A stretch of 64,000 nucleotides of DNA from Pollutimonas nitritireducens (GCF_002849615.1 NZ_PDNV01000006.1:248001-312000); one strand, 5' to 3'. Positions 44,640-54,910 are shown, numbered from the stretch's first letter. Numbers and translations are program-made. Notes: generated from the sequence alone by a model not told the origin.

Positions 44640-44761
44640 GTTATCGAGCCGCCAGCCGACCCACGAATGTTGTGGGGCCTACGCTGGCCAACAAGATAGC
44701 ACACACGACCTGGGCACTGGTGGCCCATGGGCGTGAGTGTCAGGGGGGATGGAACCGCTAA
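44640..44761 (+). mobile_element. IS110-family transposase 3' fragment
   Basis: Short open stretch ending TNVVGPTLANKIAHTTWALV then AHGRE and TAA at 44759-44761. This matches the C-terminal end of IS110-type transposases. The rest of the gene is missing; the remaining gap to 45045 holds no gene. It is a remnant in the space between CaiB and the Bug receptor. Confidence 0.6.
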
Positions 44762-45045
44762 GCCGGTTTCACCCAATACACATTTATCCACTTTATAGAA
44801 AGGAGAGGATGCCGGAAAGGATATGCAAATCGAGTCGAGAAGTGATGGCAAGCGCGGTTGGTGCCGGCTGGGTCGAGTTGGAACGCTGTATGGGACTGGC
44901 ACGGAGCCGAGTCCGCGTAGCATACGAGTTCCGACCGCTGCAGGGACCCATAAAGGCCAGCAATGAGCAGGCGGGATATAAGACTACAACCCGCTTGCCG
45001 AGCCACACATCCTAAAAACTCGATTGCTACACGGGAGGCCTCCAT

Positions 45046-46044
45046 ATGCGACACATGAGATTGCTGCAAAATGTTCTTGAAACGACCCTGGGCCGACCAC
45101 TGGCAATGGCAGCTGTTGCTGCAACGTTGGCCGCTGCCTCTGCGGTGGCAGGTGCCCAGCCATCGTATCCCGATAAGCCGCTGCGCCTGGTCATGGGCTT
45201 CGCGGCCGGGGGCTCCGTCGACCCTATGGCCCGTACCATCACGCGGATGCTGGGCGAACGCTTGGGCCAGACGATAGTGCTCGAGCACAAGCCTGGCGCC
45301 GGCGGAACAATCGCGGTGGGTTCGGTAGTCAATGCCCCACCGGACGGTTACACGCTTCTGCTCAGTAACCCGGGACCGCTCATCGTTAAGCCCCAGGGCG
45401 ATCCACTGTCCAAGCTCAGCGCCATAGGCCGGGTGGCCGACATGCCACTCGCCCTAGTGGTTCCAGCAGGCTCTCCCTTCAAGAATCTGCAGGAAATGGT
45501 CGTGTTTGCCAAGGCGAATCCCGGGAAGCTGACGTATGGGTCGGGAGGTTACGGCGCCACGACCCATATCGGCATGGAGATGCTTAAGCACGAGGCGGGG
45601 CTGGACATTGTCCATGTGCCCTACAAGGGCCAGGCGGCGGCAACACCGGACTTGATCTCCGGACGAATCGACATGCTGCTTGATGGCTGGAACTCGTCGA
45701 TACCCAACGTGCAGAGCGGAAAACTCCGCTACCTGGGCGTTGCCACGTTGAACCGGTCGGCGATAAAGCCTGACGTACCGACAATAGCGGAGCAGGGCTT
45801 TCCAGGCTTCAACGCTGCCCTATGGTGGGGTATCTGGGCGCCAGCCGGTACACCCTCCGATGTTGTCGAGAAACTTGGACGTGAGCTTCAGGTCGTCACA
45901 CAAACCGACGAGCTCAAGAACGTCTACAAACAATTGGGTGTGGATCCCCAGTCCAGCACGCCGGAACAGCTCACGGCCTTTGTCCATTCGGAGCAGGTCC
46001 GGGTTCAGAACCTCGTCAAGGATGCCAACATCAGGCTTGATTGA
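45046..46044 (+). CDS. Bug/TctC-family periplasmic receptor
   Basis: A 332-residue receptor. Signal peptide ends near VAGAQP. Hallmark YPDKPLRLVMGFAAGGSVDPMARTI and VLEHKPGAGGTIAVGSVVNAPPDGYTLLL follow, then VHVPYKGQAAATPDLISGRIDMLL (the C-terminal lobe loop). ATG 45046 follows GGGAGG. No TctA/TctB genes accompany it. It is in the rightward block after CaiB. Confidence 0.92.
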   Translation: MRHMRLLQNVLETTLGRPLAMAAVAATLAAASAVAGAQPSYPDKPLRLVMGFAAGGSVDPMARTITRMLGERLGQTIVLEHKPGAGGTIAVGSVVNAPPDGYTLLLSNPGPLIVKPQGDPLSKLSAIGRVADMPLALVVPAGSPFKNLQEMVVFAKANPGKLTYGSGGYGATTHIGMEMLKHEAGLDIVHVPYKGQAAATPDLISGRIDMLLDGWNSSIPNVQSGKLRYLGVATLNRSAIKPDVPTIAEQGFPGFNAALWWGIWAPAGTPSDVVEKLGRELQVVTQTDELKNVYKQLGVDPQSSTPEQLTAFVHSEQVRVQNLVKDANIRLD

Positions 46045-46224
46045 ATCGCTCGGTGAGGTCAAGCGAGGTAATCCCGATGCGATGCCGGAGGCATTTTGCA
46101 TCGTGGTGAAGGAGCCGGACATGGAACGTCCATTGTTCCATGCCGAGCGGCATGTAGGCCGCGAGATTGATGAAGCCTCAGGTCGCAAGGCCGGAGCTCT
46201 TAACGATGAATTTTGGAGTGAAAA

Positions 46225-47070
46225 ATGAAACTTCACGATGGAGACGAACCGGACCTCGTCAAGCTGTCGAGACACGGCTCTGTTCTGACTATCCGCCTTT
46301 CCAGCCCTGACACCCGGAACGCCATTTCAATCGAACTTCGCGAGCAACTGGGACGCGCGATCGAGATCGCCGAGCGCGATACAACGGTGAGAGCCGTGTT
46401 TCTAACTGCAGACGGGCCCACCTTCTGCTCGGGGGGCGATCTTAAGATGCTGACCAAGCAATGCGATCCTTGGACGGTCCACAGGCGTTTCCGCAGCCTC
46501 AGCCGGTGGCTTGCACCACTGATTAATCTGGACAAGCCGGTCGTTGTAGGCATGCGCGGAGCGGCTGTAGGTGGCGGCATGGGTTTGGCATTGACCGGCG
46601 ACATCATCATCGGGGGCGAGAGTGCCAAGCTGGTCGCGGGCTTCTTCCGCGTCGGTGTGATTCCCGATGTCGCCGCGATGTACCACCTGCCGCGATTGAT
46701 CGGCATGGCACGCGCAAAGAACTTCATCTACAGCGGCGGCACCCTGTCGGCGCAGGAGGCCCTGGAACTCGGGTTGTTCGCCAAAGTTGTTCCCGACGAC
46801 GAGGTGGAGGAGGCTGGCCTCGCCGAAGCGATGCGTCTGGCCGAGGGGCCTGCCGAAGTCATGGGCCTCGCCAAGAAAATGATGGCGCGCAGCTTTGAAA
46901 CCAGTCTGGCAACTATGTTGGATCTAGAGGGCTATGGTCAGGTTCTTGCCCAATCCAGTCCAGAGTTCCACGAAGGCATCAGCGCCATACTCGAGCGGCG
47001 TATCCCGGAATTCGCCCGTGCATCAGCCAAAGCAGCATTGGGGGGCGACGCCTCTCGAACCGAATCGTAA
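46225..47070 (+). CDS. Enoyl-CoA hydratase/isomerase (crotonase family)
   Basis: A 281-residue crotonase. Oxyanion-hole stretches AVFLTADGPTFCSGGDLKML (about residues 52-71) and VGMRGAAVGGGMGLALTGDI (about residues 109-128) are in place. FFRVGVIPDVAAMYHLPRLIG follows, the common GxIPD form. Start ATG 46225 follows ttggagtg. The 180 bases upstream read as an open, coding-like frame (LGEVKRGNPDAMPEAFCIVV) that has no start and may be the tail of a lost gene. Confidence 0.92.
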   Translation: MKLHDGDEPDLVKLSRHGSVLTIRLSSPDTRNAISIELREQLGRAIEIAERDTTVRAVFLTADGPTFCSGGDLKMLTKQCDPWTVHRRFRSLSRWLAPLINLDKPVVVGMRGAAVGGGMGLALTGDIIIGGESAKLVAGFFRVGVIPDVAAMYHLPRLIGMARAKNFIYSGGTLSAQEALELGLFAKVVPDDEVEEAGLAEAMRLAEGPAEVMGLAKKMMARSFETSLATMLDLEGYGQVLAQSSPEFHEGISAILERRIPEFARASAKAALGGDASRTES

Positions 47071-47169
47071 TGGATGAATGAGGCGGTTCAGCGACTGCGC
47101 AGCCCCGTATATGCTGTGTGGCGGCCAGGACCGTCATGTCCAAATAGCACTCAAGAAAGGATACGAAGC

Positions 47170-47970
47170 ATGTTTACCAATGACACCCTGAAAGGTCGGA
47201 GCGCTCTGGTTACGGGCGGTGGGAGCGGGCTGGGACTAGGCATTGCCACCGCCTATGCACAGCTTGGAGCGAACGTCATGATTGTCGGCCGCAATGAAGA
47301 GCGCCTGGAGTCGGCCATTGAACACCTGAAGAAAAGCGGCGGCTCTGTCGCAAGCATGAAGTGCGATGTGCGGAACTACGACGAGGTCAAGGCGGCCGTG
47401 GAAGCGACGGTATCCCGTTTCGGGCAGTTAGACATCATGGTCAACAACGCGGCGGGCAACTTCATCTGCCCTACCTCGGAACTTTCGCCCAATGGTTGGC
47501 GCACCGTCATTGATATCGACCTGAACGGTACGTTTTACGGCTGTCATGCGGCGTATCCTCATCTACAGAAATCCCCCTTCGGCGGTTCCATCATCAGCAT
47601 CATCACGATGCTCGGCGTGACTGGGTGGCCGCAAGCGGCGCATGCATCGGCGGCAAAAGGGGGAATTCTCTCGCTTTCCAGGACGCTCGCTGTGGAATGG
47701 GGCGCTGACAACATTCGCGTGAACACTATCTCGCCTGGACCGATCGGCGATACCGAAGGAGTGAAGCGCATGTATATCGATGTTGGCCGCGGCGAAATGG
47801 AGGCGCAAAAAACGGCGCTAGGCCGCTTCGGCAAAACGATCGATATCGCCAATGCCGCTGTATTTTTGGCGTCGGGCCTTGGTGAATATATCACTGGCGA
47901 AAACCTGATCGTCGATGGTGGGAGGTGGCTCAAGCAGATCGCCCCCAGCACGCTAGGCGCAAAAGCTTAA
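47170..47970 (+). CDS. 2,4-dienoyl-CoA reductase-like SDR
   Basis: A 266-residue SDR. NADP motif TGGGSGLGLG (about residues 14-23), NNAAGNF (about residue 92), then QAAHASAAKGGILSLSRTLAVEWG, where the classic YxxxK Tyr is absent as in peroxisomal-type 2,4-dienoyl-CoA reductases (HxxAAK). NTISPGPIGDTEGVKRM is typical of the same group. ATG 47170 is chosen because gaaagga lies nine bases upstream; the frame extends back to 47074. It would reduce a dienoyl-CoA formed in the pathway. Confidence 0.88.
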   Translation: MFTNDTLKGRSALVTGGGSGLGLGIATAYAQLGANVMIVGRNEERLESAIEHLKKSGGSVASMKCDVRNYDEVKAAVEATVSRFGQLDIMVNNAAGNFICPTSELSPNGWRTVIDIDLNGTFYGCHAAYPHLQKSPFGGSIISIITMLGVTGWPQAAHASAAKGGILSLSRTLAVEWGADNIRVNTISPGPIGDTEGVKRMYIDVGRGEMEAQKTALGRFGKTIDIANAAVFLASGLGEYITGENLIVDGGRWLKQIAPSTLGAKA

Positions 47971-48292
47971 AAAATCTTTGAACAAGCCACCGCATCGGAA
48001 GTGTCTGTGCGACCCATCGGTCGGCTTGACCAAACCCCATCGAGCCTCAGGCCTTCATCCGTGAGCTCGCCATGTCACACAACACGTTCGGGCTCTCCGA
48101 CGAATAATGCATGAGCTGCCCGATCTGTTAGCGCCAGCACTGACGATGGCAGGCTGTTTGAAGTACGGAACGCTCACAGGGTTCTGGTTGACGTATCGTG
48201 TGGCCCCAAGCAATCTGGCTCTCGGAAACAGGACCGAGTAGGGCTCAATTTTTTACGCGACAGACTAATTTAATTTGAATGGAGAAACGATT
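47971..48292. other. Gap without a recognised gene
   Basis: No coding signal beyond shadows; no hairpin with a T-run. It probably contains only the leader of the MaoC gene. Confidence 0.4.
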
Positions 48293-48760
48293 TTGACTCA
48301 AGAATCCAGGCGCGGCCATTACTTCGAAGATTTCGAGATTGGCCAAGAATTTCTCACACCCGCCCGAACAATCACTTCGACGGACATCGTTAACTTCGCC
48401 TGTCTGACCGGCGATTTCAATGAGGTCCATACAAATTTCGAATACTGCCGTCAAACCCAATTTGGCGAACCCATTGCACACGGTCCACTGGTTTATGGGA
48501 TTATGGGCGGCCTGCAATATGCCAGCGGTATTAATGATGGCACGCTGTTGGCGCTGCTACAGATCGATGGCTGGAAGATGCTGGCACCGGTTAAGCATGG
48601 CGACACAATCCGTTTGCGGGCTCGCGTTGTAGAGAAGAAGGAATCGAGTAAGCCCGACCGCGGTGTAATCAGCTTCGAACGGGAATGCATCAAACAGGAC
48701 GGGTCGATCGTTCAGCAAATGAAGGCGACCCTGCTGTATCGCCGTAGGCCAACTGCATAA
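48293..48760 (+). CDS. MaoC-like (R)-enoyl-CoA hydratase
   Basis: A 155-residue hot-dog fold hydratase. The catalytic pair is visible in FACLTGDFNEVHTNFEYC (Asp and His) with GEPIAHGPLV after it. It hydrates an enoyl-CoA. TTG 48293 is chosen because GGAGA at 48281-48285 is well spaced (MTQESRRGHYFEDFE); TTG 48275 is an in-frame alternative. It lies in the rightward block between a dienoyl-CoA reductase and an NMO-type flavoprotein. Confidence 0.9.
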   Translation: MTQESRRGHYFEDFEIGQEFLTPARTITSTDIVNFACLTGDFNEVHTNFEYCRQTQFGEPIAHGPLVYGIMGGLQYASGINDGTLLALLQIDGWKMLAPVKHGDTIRLRARVVEKKESSKPDRGVISFERECIKQDGSIVQQMKATLLYRRRPTA

Positions 48761-48957
48761 AACACGATTGCGCTGTGATGCACTTGAGTGCGACCGCTGA
48801 GCGGTAGGCGGTCGGCTTGGTCACGTCGACTTCAAGGAGGACCCGGTCCCTTGTTAATGCAAGGCCACCGTATTGCCTTTTAACATGCAAGGGTACAAAT
48901 CACTCCTGCATAGCAATAAGTCTTTTATTTTTTGCCGTTTTTTACAGAGATCAAGAT

Positions 48958-50076
48958 ATGCGAACCAAGATTTGCGAAATGCTCGGTATTGAAATTCCGG
49001 TCTTTGCGTTCTCCCATTGCCGTGATGTGGTGGTGGCGGCATCCAAGGCCGGCGGTATTGGGGTGTTCGGCGCAGAAATGTTTACGCCGGAGCAATTCGA
49101 ACTCGAGTTGAAATGGATCGAAGAGAATATCGATGGGCGGCCGTATGGTATCGATGTGATATTTCCGACCACATATCAGGATATGTCTGCCTGGAAGGAC
49201 GCCTCGCTTGAGGAAGTCATTCCTGCTACACACCGGGATTTCGTCGAGGATCTCTTGAATAAGCATAGCGTTGCGCACCTACCTGAGGACGAAGAAGAAG
49301 ATATGGTGCGCGAGCGGCTCAGCAGAGGTCGGGGGACACCTGTGGAAGCGGCATCAATGCTTGAGGTCGCATTCAAATTTGCTGGGGTGAAACTCCTGGT
49401 GAGTGCTGTCGGAGCGCCCCCACGAGAGGCTGTCGAAAGGGCGCATCGTGCTGGAATCAAAGTGGGTGGGATGGTTGGAGCGGTGGAGCATGCACAGCGC
49501 CAGCGCGACGCCGGAGTCGATTTCGTCGTCGCGCAGGGTTATGAGGCGGGAGGCCACACCGGGGAGATCGGCACAATGGTGTTGACTCCGTCGGTGGTCC
49601 AGGCAATGGGTGATTTCCCGGTTTTGGCGGCCGGGGGGATCGCATCCGGACGTCAGATGGCAGCGGCCATGGCGATGGGGGCTCAAGGAGTTTGGTGTGG
49701 TTCCGTCTGGTTGCCCACCGTTGAAAGCGATTTGTTGCCTGAGGTGAAGGCTAAGCTGCTGGCTGCGAAATCTCAAGATACGTTGCGCACCCGTGCCTAC
49801 ACGGGTAAGCCCGCACGAGTACTGAAAAGCGGGTGGAGCGATGCCTGGGAAGCTGAAGGTGCTCCGAAGCCGTTGATGCGTCCATTGCAGCATTTGCTGT
49901 CACGGCCGGCGACAAAGCGTATTGAACGGGCTCGGTCCAAAACCTTAATATCCACGCCCGTAGGTCAAGTGGTGGGGCAGTTTCGGCACGAGCTGACTGT
50001 CAAGCAGGTCTATGCAGAGATGATCAGCGAATTTATCGATGCCGTTGAGGGCATGACGAGGTTGCTTGAATCGTAA
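48958..50076 (+). CDS. NMO/2-nitropropane dioxygenase-type FMN oxidoreductase
   Basis: A 372-residue TIM-barrel flavoprotein. MRTKICEMLGIEIPVFAF and the segments GGIGVFGAE and AVGAPPREAVERAHRAGIKVGGMV are typical. FMN/substrate stretch VVAQGYEAGGHTGEIGTMVL carries the conserved His of the family; FPVLAAGGIASGRQMAAAMAMGAQGVW binds the FMN phosphate. Enoyl-CoA reductases and nitronate oxidases share this fold, and with these neighbours a reductase or oxidase acting on an unsaturated CoA ester is likely (inference). ATG 48958 is chosen over the longer frame from 48817. Confidence 0.88.
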   Translation: MRTKICEMLGIEIPVFAFSHCRDVVVAASKAGGIGVFGAEMFTPEQFELELKWIEENIDGRPYGIDVIFPTTYQDMSAWKDASLEEVIPATHRDFVEDLLNKHSVAHLPEDEEEDMVRERLSRGRGTPVEAASMLEVAFKFAGVKLLVSAVGAPPREAVERAHRAGIKVGGMVGAVEHAQRQRDAGVDFVVAQGYEAGGHTGEIGTMVLTPSVVQAMGDFPVLAAGGIASGRQMAAAMAMGAQGVWCGSVWLPTVESDLLPEVKAKLLAAKSQDTLRTRAYTGKPARVLKSGWSDAWEAEGAPKPLMRPLQHLLSRPATKRIERARSKTLISTPVGQVVGQFRHELTVKQVYAEMISEFIDAVEGMTRLLES

Positions 50077-50160
50077 TATCAATGCTTTGCGAAGATCTGG
50101 TTGAATCCGCAACTGCCCAAGCGCTACAACCATAAAAATCAAAGAAACTGAGGAAACAAT

Positions 50161-51135
50161 ATGACACTTGGTAACTTTTCACTCCGTGCGGTTATGGCCT
50201 TGGCCGCATCAACAGTCGCATTCTCTGCGCAAGCCGAAACGTACCCGACTCGCGAAATCACTATGGTCGTAATTGGTCCTCCCGGCGGCGCCACCGATCA
50301 GGCTGCTCGGCTCGTGGCGAATCGTATGTCGGAGCGACTCGGCAAACCTGTGGTCGTCAATAACAAACCGGGCGCCGGGGGCAATATCGCCTCGGAGTAC
50401 GTGGCACGGTCCAACCCTGACGGCTATACCATTATGCTGGGTACTCAGGGAACTCATGCATTCAACCAGTATCTCTACAAAGACCTTCGTTTCGATCCGG
50501 CGAAGGACTTTGTACCCGTTCGAGGCGTGCTCTCGCTGCCCAGTGTTCTTGTAGCCAATCCTTCCACTCCATATACGAGCGTCAAGGAACTTGTCGATTA
50601 CGCGAAAAAGAATCCTAACAAAATAGCATCTGCTTCCGCCGGAATGGGAACCGGAACGCACCTTGCTCTAGCTCTTTTCAATAAGGTCGCGGGAACTGAA
50701 ACCATGCATGTCCCCTATAAGGGCAGTTCGTTTGTAATCACCGACTTGGTGGGCGGACGGGTAGACTTCGCTTTCGATTACCCGGTGGGTGCGTTGCAAC
50801 TGATACATTCGGGCAAGCTCCGTGCGCTTGCAGTGGCAGGGGCCAATCGCTTTCCGTTATTGCCCGATGTTCCGACTCTGGCGGAATCGGGCTATCCGGA
50901 AGCCGAATTCACCACTTGGTTTGGATTGTTCTTCCCTGCTAACACGCCGGCACCCATTGTCGACCGCTGGAGGACAGAACTCGACAGTATCGTGCAGGAG
51001 CCATCGTATGCTGAGGCTGCGCTACGGATCGGTGGCGAACCGTTCCAATCGGGCGGGGAGTTCGCGGCCTATGTAAAGGCCGAGCGCATCAAGGCGCGGG
51101 AACTGGTGCTAAGCACCGGCGCCAAGGTTGAGTAA
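50161..51135 (+). CDS. Bug/TctC-family periplasmic receptor
   Basis: A 324-residue receptor. Signal peptide ends at about residue 25 (FSAQA). Hallmark YPTREITMVVIGPPGGATDQAARLV, VVNNKPGAGGNIASEYVARSNPDGYTIML and MHVPYKGSSFVITDLVGGRVDFAF follow. No TctAB partners. The 3' part is the source of a decayed copy at 54304-54550. A DUF2889 gene follows 75 bases downstream. Confidence 0.93.
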   Translation: MTLGNFSLRAVMALAASTVAFSAQAETYPTREITMVVIGPPGGATDQAARLVANRMSERLGKPVVVNNKPGAGGNIASEYVARSNPDGYTIMLGTQGTHAFNQYLYKDLRFDPAKDFVPVRGVLSLPSVLVANPSTPYTSVKELVDYAKKNPNKIASASAGMGTGTHLALALFNKVAGTETMHVPYKGSSFVITDLVGGRVDFAFDYPVGALQLIHSGKLRALAVAGANRFPLLPDVPTLAESGYPEAEFTTWFGLFFPANTPAPIVDRWRTELDSIVQEPSYAEAALRIGGEPFQSGGEFAAYVKAERIKARELVLSTGAKVE

Positions 51136-51210
51136 TCAAGTATAGCGAGAGGCCCTGGAATGATCGGACGCGGGCTACAAGCATTGGAATAAAAAAGTGG
51201 AGATTCACTT

Positions 51211-51768
51211 ATGAATAGATCTGACGAACCTCGGCGTCTGCTGCATACTCGCAATGTCACATGCCAGGGATTTCTTCGTGATGACGGCGACTTTGAAATC
51301 GAGGCCTCCTTGCAGGATATCAGCGGTGAAGGAACGCACTTGTTGCTTAAGAGCCTAAGCGCGGGCGAGTTGATGCACGACATGCTGATTATCATGGTGC
51401 TGGGGCAAGACCTCGTCATACGAAAAGTCTCGGCTGTCACCACGGCCGCCCCGTCTCCCGAATGTCCGCGAGCCGCTGCCGTATACGAAAAGTTGGAAGG
51501 GCTTCAAATCGGCCCAGGTTTTTTTCGTGCGGTCGGCGAACGCATACCAATCGCATGCGGTTGCACCCATCTCACAGAACTGCTTAAGCACATGGCCACA
51601 ACAGCCTATCAAACTGCTTTTACGCATCGCCGTGCGACGAGCAGTGCAGCTGCTCAGACAACGCAACTCGCCGATACTTGCTACGCTCATCGCGCGGGCG
51701 GCATCATATCCCGTAAGCTCAAAAGCGCGGATGAAGAGCAGAACGCGGCGACGACGGATATGGGTTAA
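51211..51768 (+). CDS. DUF2889 domain protein
   Basis: A 185-residue protein. RRLLHTRNVTCQGFLRDDGDFEIEASLQDISGE at the N-terminus and LVIRKVSAVTTAAPSPECPRA, QIGPGFFRAVGERI, CGCTHLTELLKHMATTAYQTA match the DUF2889 family, which has no known function but often sits in CoA catabolic loci. After about residue 145 the sequence (RATSSAAAQTTQLADTCYAHR) looks unrelated, so the true tail may have been replaced when the istA remnant landed just downstream. A decayed second copy of its start is at 54484-54550. Confidence 0.8.
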   Translation: MNRSDEPRRLLHTRNVTCQGFLRDDGDFEIEASLQDISGEGTHLLLKSLSAGELMHDMLIIMVLGQDLVIRKVSAVTTAAPSPECPRAAAVYEKLEGLQIGPGFFRAVGERIPIACGCTHLTELLKHMATTAYQTAFTHRRATSSAAAQTTQLADTCYAHRAGGIISRKLKSADEEQNAATTDMG

Positions 51769-52142
51769 ATCACCCTGCATCTGCTTACCCGGTATCGTCT
51801 CAAAACGAACGATCGGCCTCAGCCTCCCGATGCTTGTAGCCGTCCAAAAATTCCTTAAGCTGGGTGAGGCCACCCGGATAACCGCATTCCTGAATCTCTC
51901 GCAACAACACAGCTGCCAGAATCCAGTGAGGCCGAGCCGCTTCGATCCTTCCATGCAGATAGCCCTAGAACGGATCTGACTTCGTTATTCTTGCGTCCCG
52001 CGCCTTGTACTGCTGCGCATCGGCCTTGTGCAGATATCGCCTGATGGTGTTGCGGGACAAGCCACCTTCGCTCTCTACCGAATGCCGAGACCTCGACGTG
52101 CCATTACCTTGATCTCCAATGCTTGCTCCTGAGTGAACATTG
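51740..52142 (-). pseudogene. IS21-family istA remnant
   Basis: Pieces of IstA in shifting frames: MFTQEQALEIKVMARRGLGIR at the start (from about 52142), NTIRRYLHKADAQQYKARDA, then HWILAAVLLREIQECGYPGG and LTQLKEFLDGYKHR, ending TIPGKQMQGDLTHI. Stops and shifts interrupt it, and the rest of the element, with istB and the terminal repeats, is missing. It abuts the DUF2889 stop. The region 52143-52602 shows nothing else recognisable. Confidence 0.75.
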
Positions 52143-52602
52143 TCGGTATGCGGTAGCAAGAAAGCCACCATCATTGCCCAGATGGGTCAGAACTTCCGAC
52201 GAAGGGAGGTGCGGACGTTGTCCTGGACTGGTTCTATGTTGCAATTCCCATGTGCCGCCGACTCCATGGGGCTGAGGGAGTCCAGTGAGAACCTGATACG
52301 GTACTCTATCGCCCCCCGATCGATGGGCGTGCTCCTACGGTCAACCACGGGTGTAATGCAATAGCGCTCGTCAGGCTCTCATATGACTAGAAACGCCATG
52401 TTCTCTTCGTGCTCCGCCGCGCGACGCCTGAAACGAATGGTTATCCAATCAATTTTAACTGATTCAGATCTCATTACTATCATTAAATCTTAGGTAAGAA
52501 CACAAAAAAACTGAATCGACAATGCCACGCTGGCTATTTCTCCTGTACACCGCCAGATCTGCAAAACACTTGACTTTGGTCATGCTGGTAGATAACATCA
52601 AA

Positions 52603-52620
52603 ATCGAATGATCATCCATT
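52603..52620 (-). promoter_or_regulatory. TetR-type operator candidate, site F
   Basis: Reads AATGGATGATCATTCGAT on the minus strand, 13 of the first 15 bases as in site H. It is 217 bases upstream of the rightward CaiB start at 52837. It is the most divergent of the six. Confidence 0.5.
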
Positions 52621-52836
52621 TATTTCGAGGTATAGTCACTTCGTCATATTGAATCACCTGGAACGACAAGCAGGCCGACGGCTCGCATGGATGGATTCGA
52701 GACTCCCTTGCCATATGCAACTCCCGGGGAAGCATACTGATTCGGCACAACGTAACATGTGTCATCCTCGCGTCGCTTTTATGCGAGAGCGGAGCATCAG
52801 ATCGTCCCCTCCCCTATTTTCTTGAAGAAATGTGTT

Positions 52837-54102
52837 ATGAAATTCTGCCATACCGAATTACCTTCACCTCGATTACGACCTGCTAATGCGCCCCTGCCCC
52901 TGCAAGGGCTGCGAGTCATTGATTTTTCACATTTCATTGCGGGCCCCTACTGCGCCATGATGCTAGCGGACTTCGGTGCTGAGGTAATTAAGATCGAGAA
53001 TGGTGATGGGGGCGATGCCTTTCGCAACTATCCACCGCTCCTCGAAGGAGAGGGAGTGCCTTACCTGTGGGCGAATCGGAATAAGCGAAGCCTCGCCTTG
53101 AACTTGAAGTCTTCACAAGGCCGCGATATCGCCCTTGGTCTAATTAACACTGCAGACATTGTTATCGAAAACTTTTCGACCGGAGTGATGAAGCGACTTG
53201 GGTTGGATTATGAGTCGCTGCAATATAAGGACGCGATTATTTACTGCTCTATATCTGCTTACGGCCGAGAAGGCCCCTATGCCCACAAAACGGGCTTCGA
53301 CCCTATTGTTCAAGCTGAAAGCGGCTTCATGTCCATGAACGGCTTGCCCGACCAGGAGCCGTTACGCGCTGGACCCTCAGTAGTGGACGTAACAACCGCT
53401 CTCATGGCGTGCAGCGCCATTCTTGCCGCAGTGATTGCCCGCCACCACACGGGCAAAGGACAGTACGTCGAAACGACCATGATCGGTACGGGCATTAATC
53501 TGCTCGGTAACTTCTCGTCGGCTTTTCTGGCGACCGGAGATAATCCCGATCGGTTCGGAAATGCTCAGCCAACCGCTTGCCCGGTTGGCCTCTTTCACAC
53601 GGCGGATGAACCAATCTATCTTGCATGCGCGAACGACAAAACATACCAATGTTTAATGACCAAAGTGCTACAAATGCCCGATCTCGCGACAGATCCACGG
53701 TATAGCTCCAACACCTTGCGCCGGGAGAACCGGGAGACACTTCTGTCGCTGATAGCCACAGTACTCAAGAGCCGTTCACGTTCAGAGTGGCTTGATCTCA
53801 TGCATAGCTCGGGTGTTCCTGCTGGTGCGATTCGCACTGTGGAACAAGCCTTACTATCGCCGGAGGTATCAGCTCTCGATCTAATCAGCAAGGTTTCCAG
53901 TGACACCGGCGGTGCAGTCCCAAACGTGGCTCTGCCAATAACATTGTCAGCTACGCCTCTAGCGGATCCCGTATGCGCTCCAGCTTTGGGGGCACACACG
54001 GACGACGTGCTGCGGGAGTTACTCGGATACGACGAGAAGCGTCTTCAGGATTTAAGGCGCGCCGGAGTCATTGGTGCATTACCTATGCAAGCTAATGTTT
54101 GA
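52837..54102 (+). CDS. CaiB/BaiF family CoA-transferase
   Basis: A 421-residue class III CoA-transferase. QGLRVIDFSHFIAGPYCAMMLADFGAEVIKIE is the family N-terminus, then GFDPIVQAESGFMSMNG and SVVDVTTALMA, which contains the expected catalytic Asp. ATG 52837 (MKFCHTELPSP) is chosen over GTG 52759. It is first of a short rightward unit with the DUF35 and thiolase-fold genes at 54.9-56.5 kb; a decayed sequence stands between. Confidence 0.92.
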   Translation: MKFCHTELPSPRLRPANAPLPLQGLRVIDFSHFIAGPYCAMMLADFGAEVIKIENGDGGDAFRNYPPLLEGEGVPYLWANRNKRSLALNLKSSQGRDIALGLINTADIVIENFSTGVMKRLGLDYESLQYKDAIIYCSISAYGREGPYAHKTGFDPIVQAESGFMSMNGLPDQEPLRAGPSVVDVTTALMACSAILAAVIARHHTGKGQYVETTMIGTGINLLGNFSSAFLATGDNPDRFGNAQPTACPVGLFHTADEPIYLACANDKTYQCLMTKVLQMPDLATDPRYSSNTLRRENRETLLSLIATVLKSRSRSEWLDLMHSSGVPAGAIRTVEQALLSPEVSALDLISKVSSDTGGAVPNVALPITLSATPLADPVCAPALGAHTDDVLRELLGYDEKRLQDLRRAGVIGALPMQANV

Positions 54103-54303
54103 CCTTTCGCCTACGAGGCTCGCCCGCCACATACCGCGTGCCGTGAAATTCATCAAAAATCGCGAATTGCACCTATGGAGACATGAAATGATAACGATCA
54201 GCAACACTGGGTTCGGACTTCCTGACGAAGAGATAATGACTGATAACAGGATCCTCCCGATGCTTGCAGAAATTATGCGGAGCAGAAAGATTCGGGAGCT
54301 GGA

Positions 54304-54550
54304 TGCCAATCGCTGTCCGTTATTGCCCGAGATTCCGACTCTTGCGGAATCGGCTATCCGGAAGCCGAATTCTGTTCTTCCCTGCTAATACGCCGGCACC
54401 CAGTGTTGAACGCTGGAGACAGAACTCAACAGGCCCTGGAATGATCCGATGCGGGCTACAAGAATTGGAATAAAAAAGTGGAGATTCACTGGTGAATAGA
54501 TCTGACCAACTTCGGCGTCTGCAGCATACTGGCAATGTCGCACGCCAAGT
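54304..54550 (+). pseudogene. Decayed copy of Bug receptor 3' end plus DUF2889 start
   Basis: This stretch repeats, with deletions and base changes, two parts of 50841-51270 in the same order: the receptor segment around LPDVPTLAESGYPEAEF and FPANTPAP, and then the intergenic AATAAAAAAGTGGAGATTCA with the first codons of the DUF2889 gene. The ATG of the latter is now GTG. It shows a duplication followed by decay. The flanks (54103-54303 and 54551-54910) hold nothing recognisable. Confidence 0.8.
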
Positions 54551-54910
54551 ACTGGCCCGTTCTGTAGGATACCGCTTGCCAATTTTGACGCCGATGTCGT
54601 CGTGCTAAACCGCACGAAACGAGAACCGGAAGAATGCAAAATTGACCGCGGAGCGATAGCCCAGAGCAGTCGGTCAAAGCAGCATGGTCGCCGGCTGAAA
54701 TTAAAGTAAGCCGCTTGACCTGCGCAGATTCCTCCCGACCCGTACGAGAATGCCAATGTACGGAACTATGTAGAACCGATGTTGACACGCTGGGCTGCCG
54801 GCCGATAAGCTGCCAGTCCTAGCTTTCGGCCCGAAGCGATGCCGGCATGCTTGGCACGCGGTCGTTTGCCCAGCTTAACCGGCATTTCACTGATACCACT
54901 TGGAGGAATC

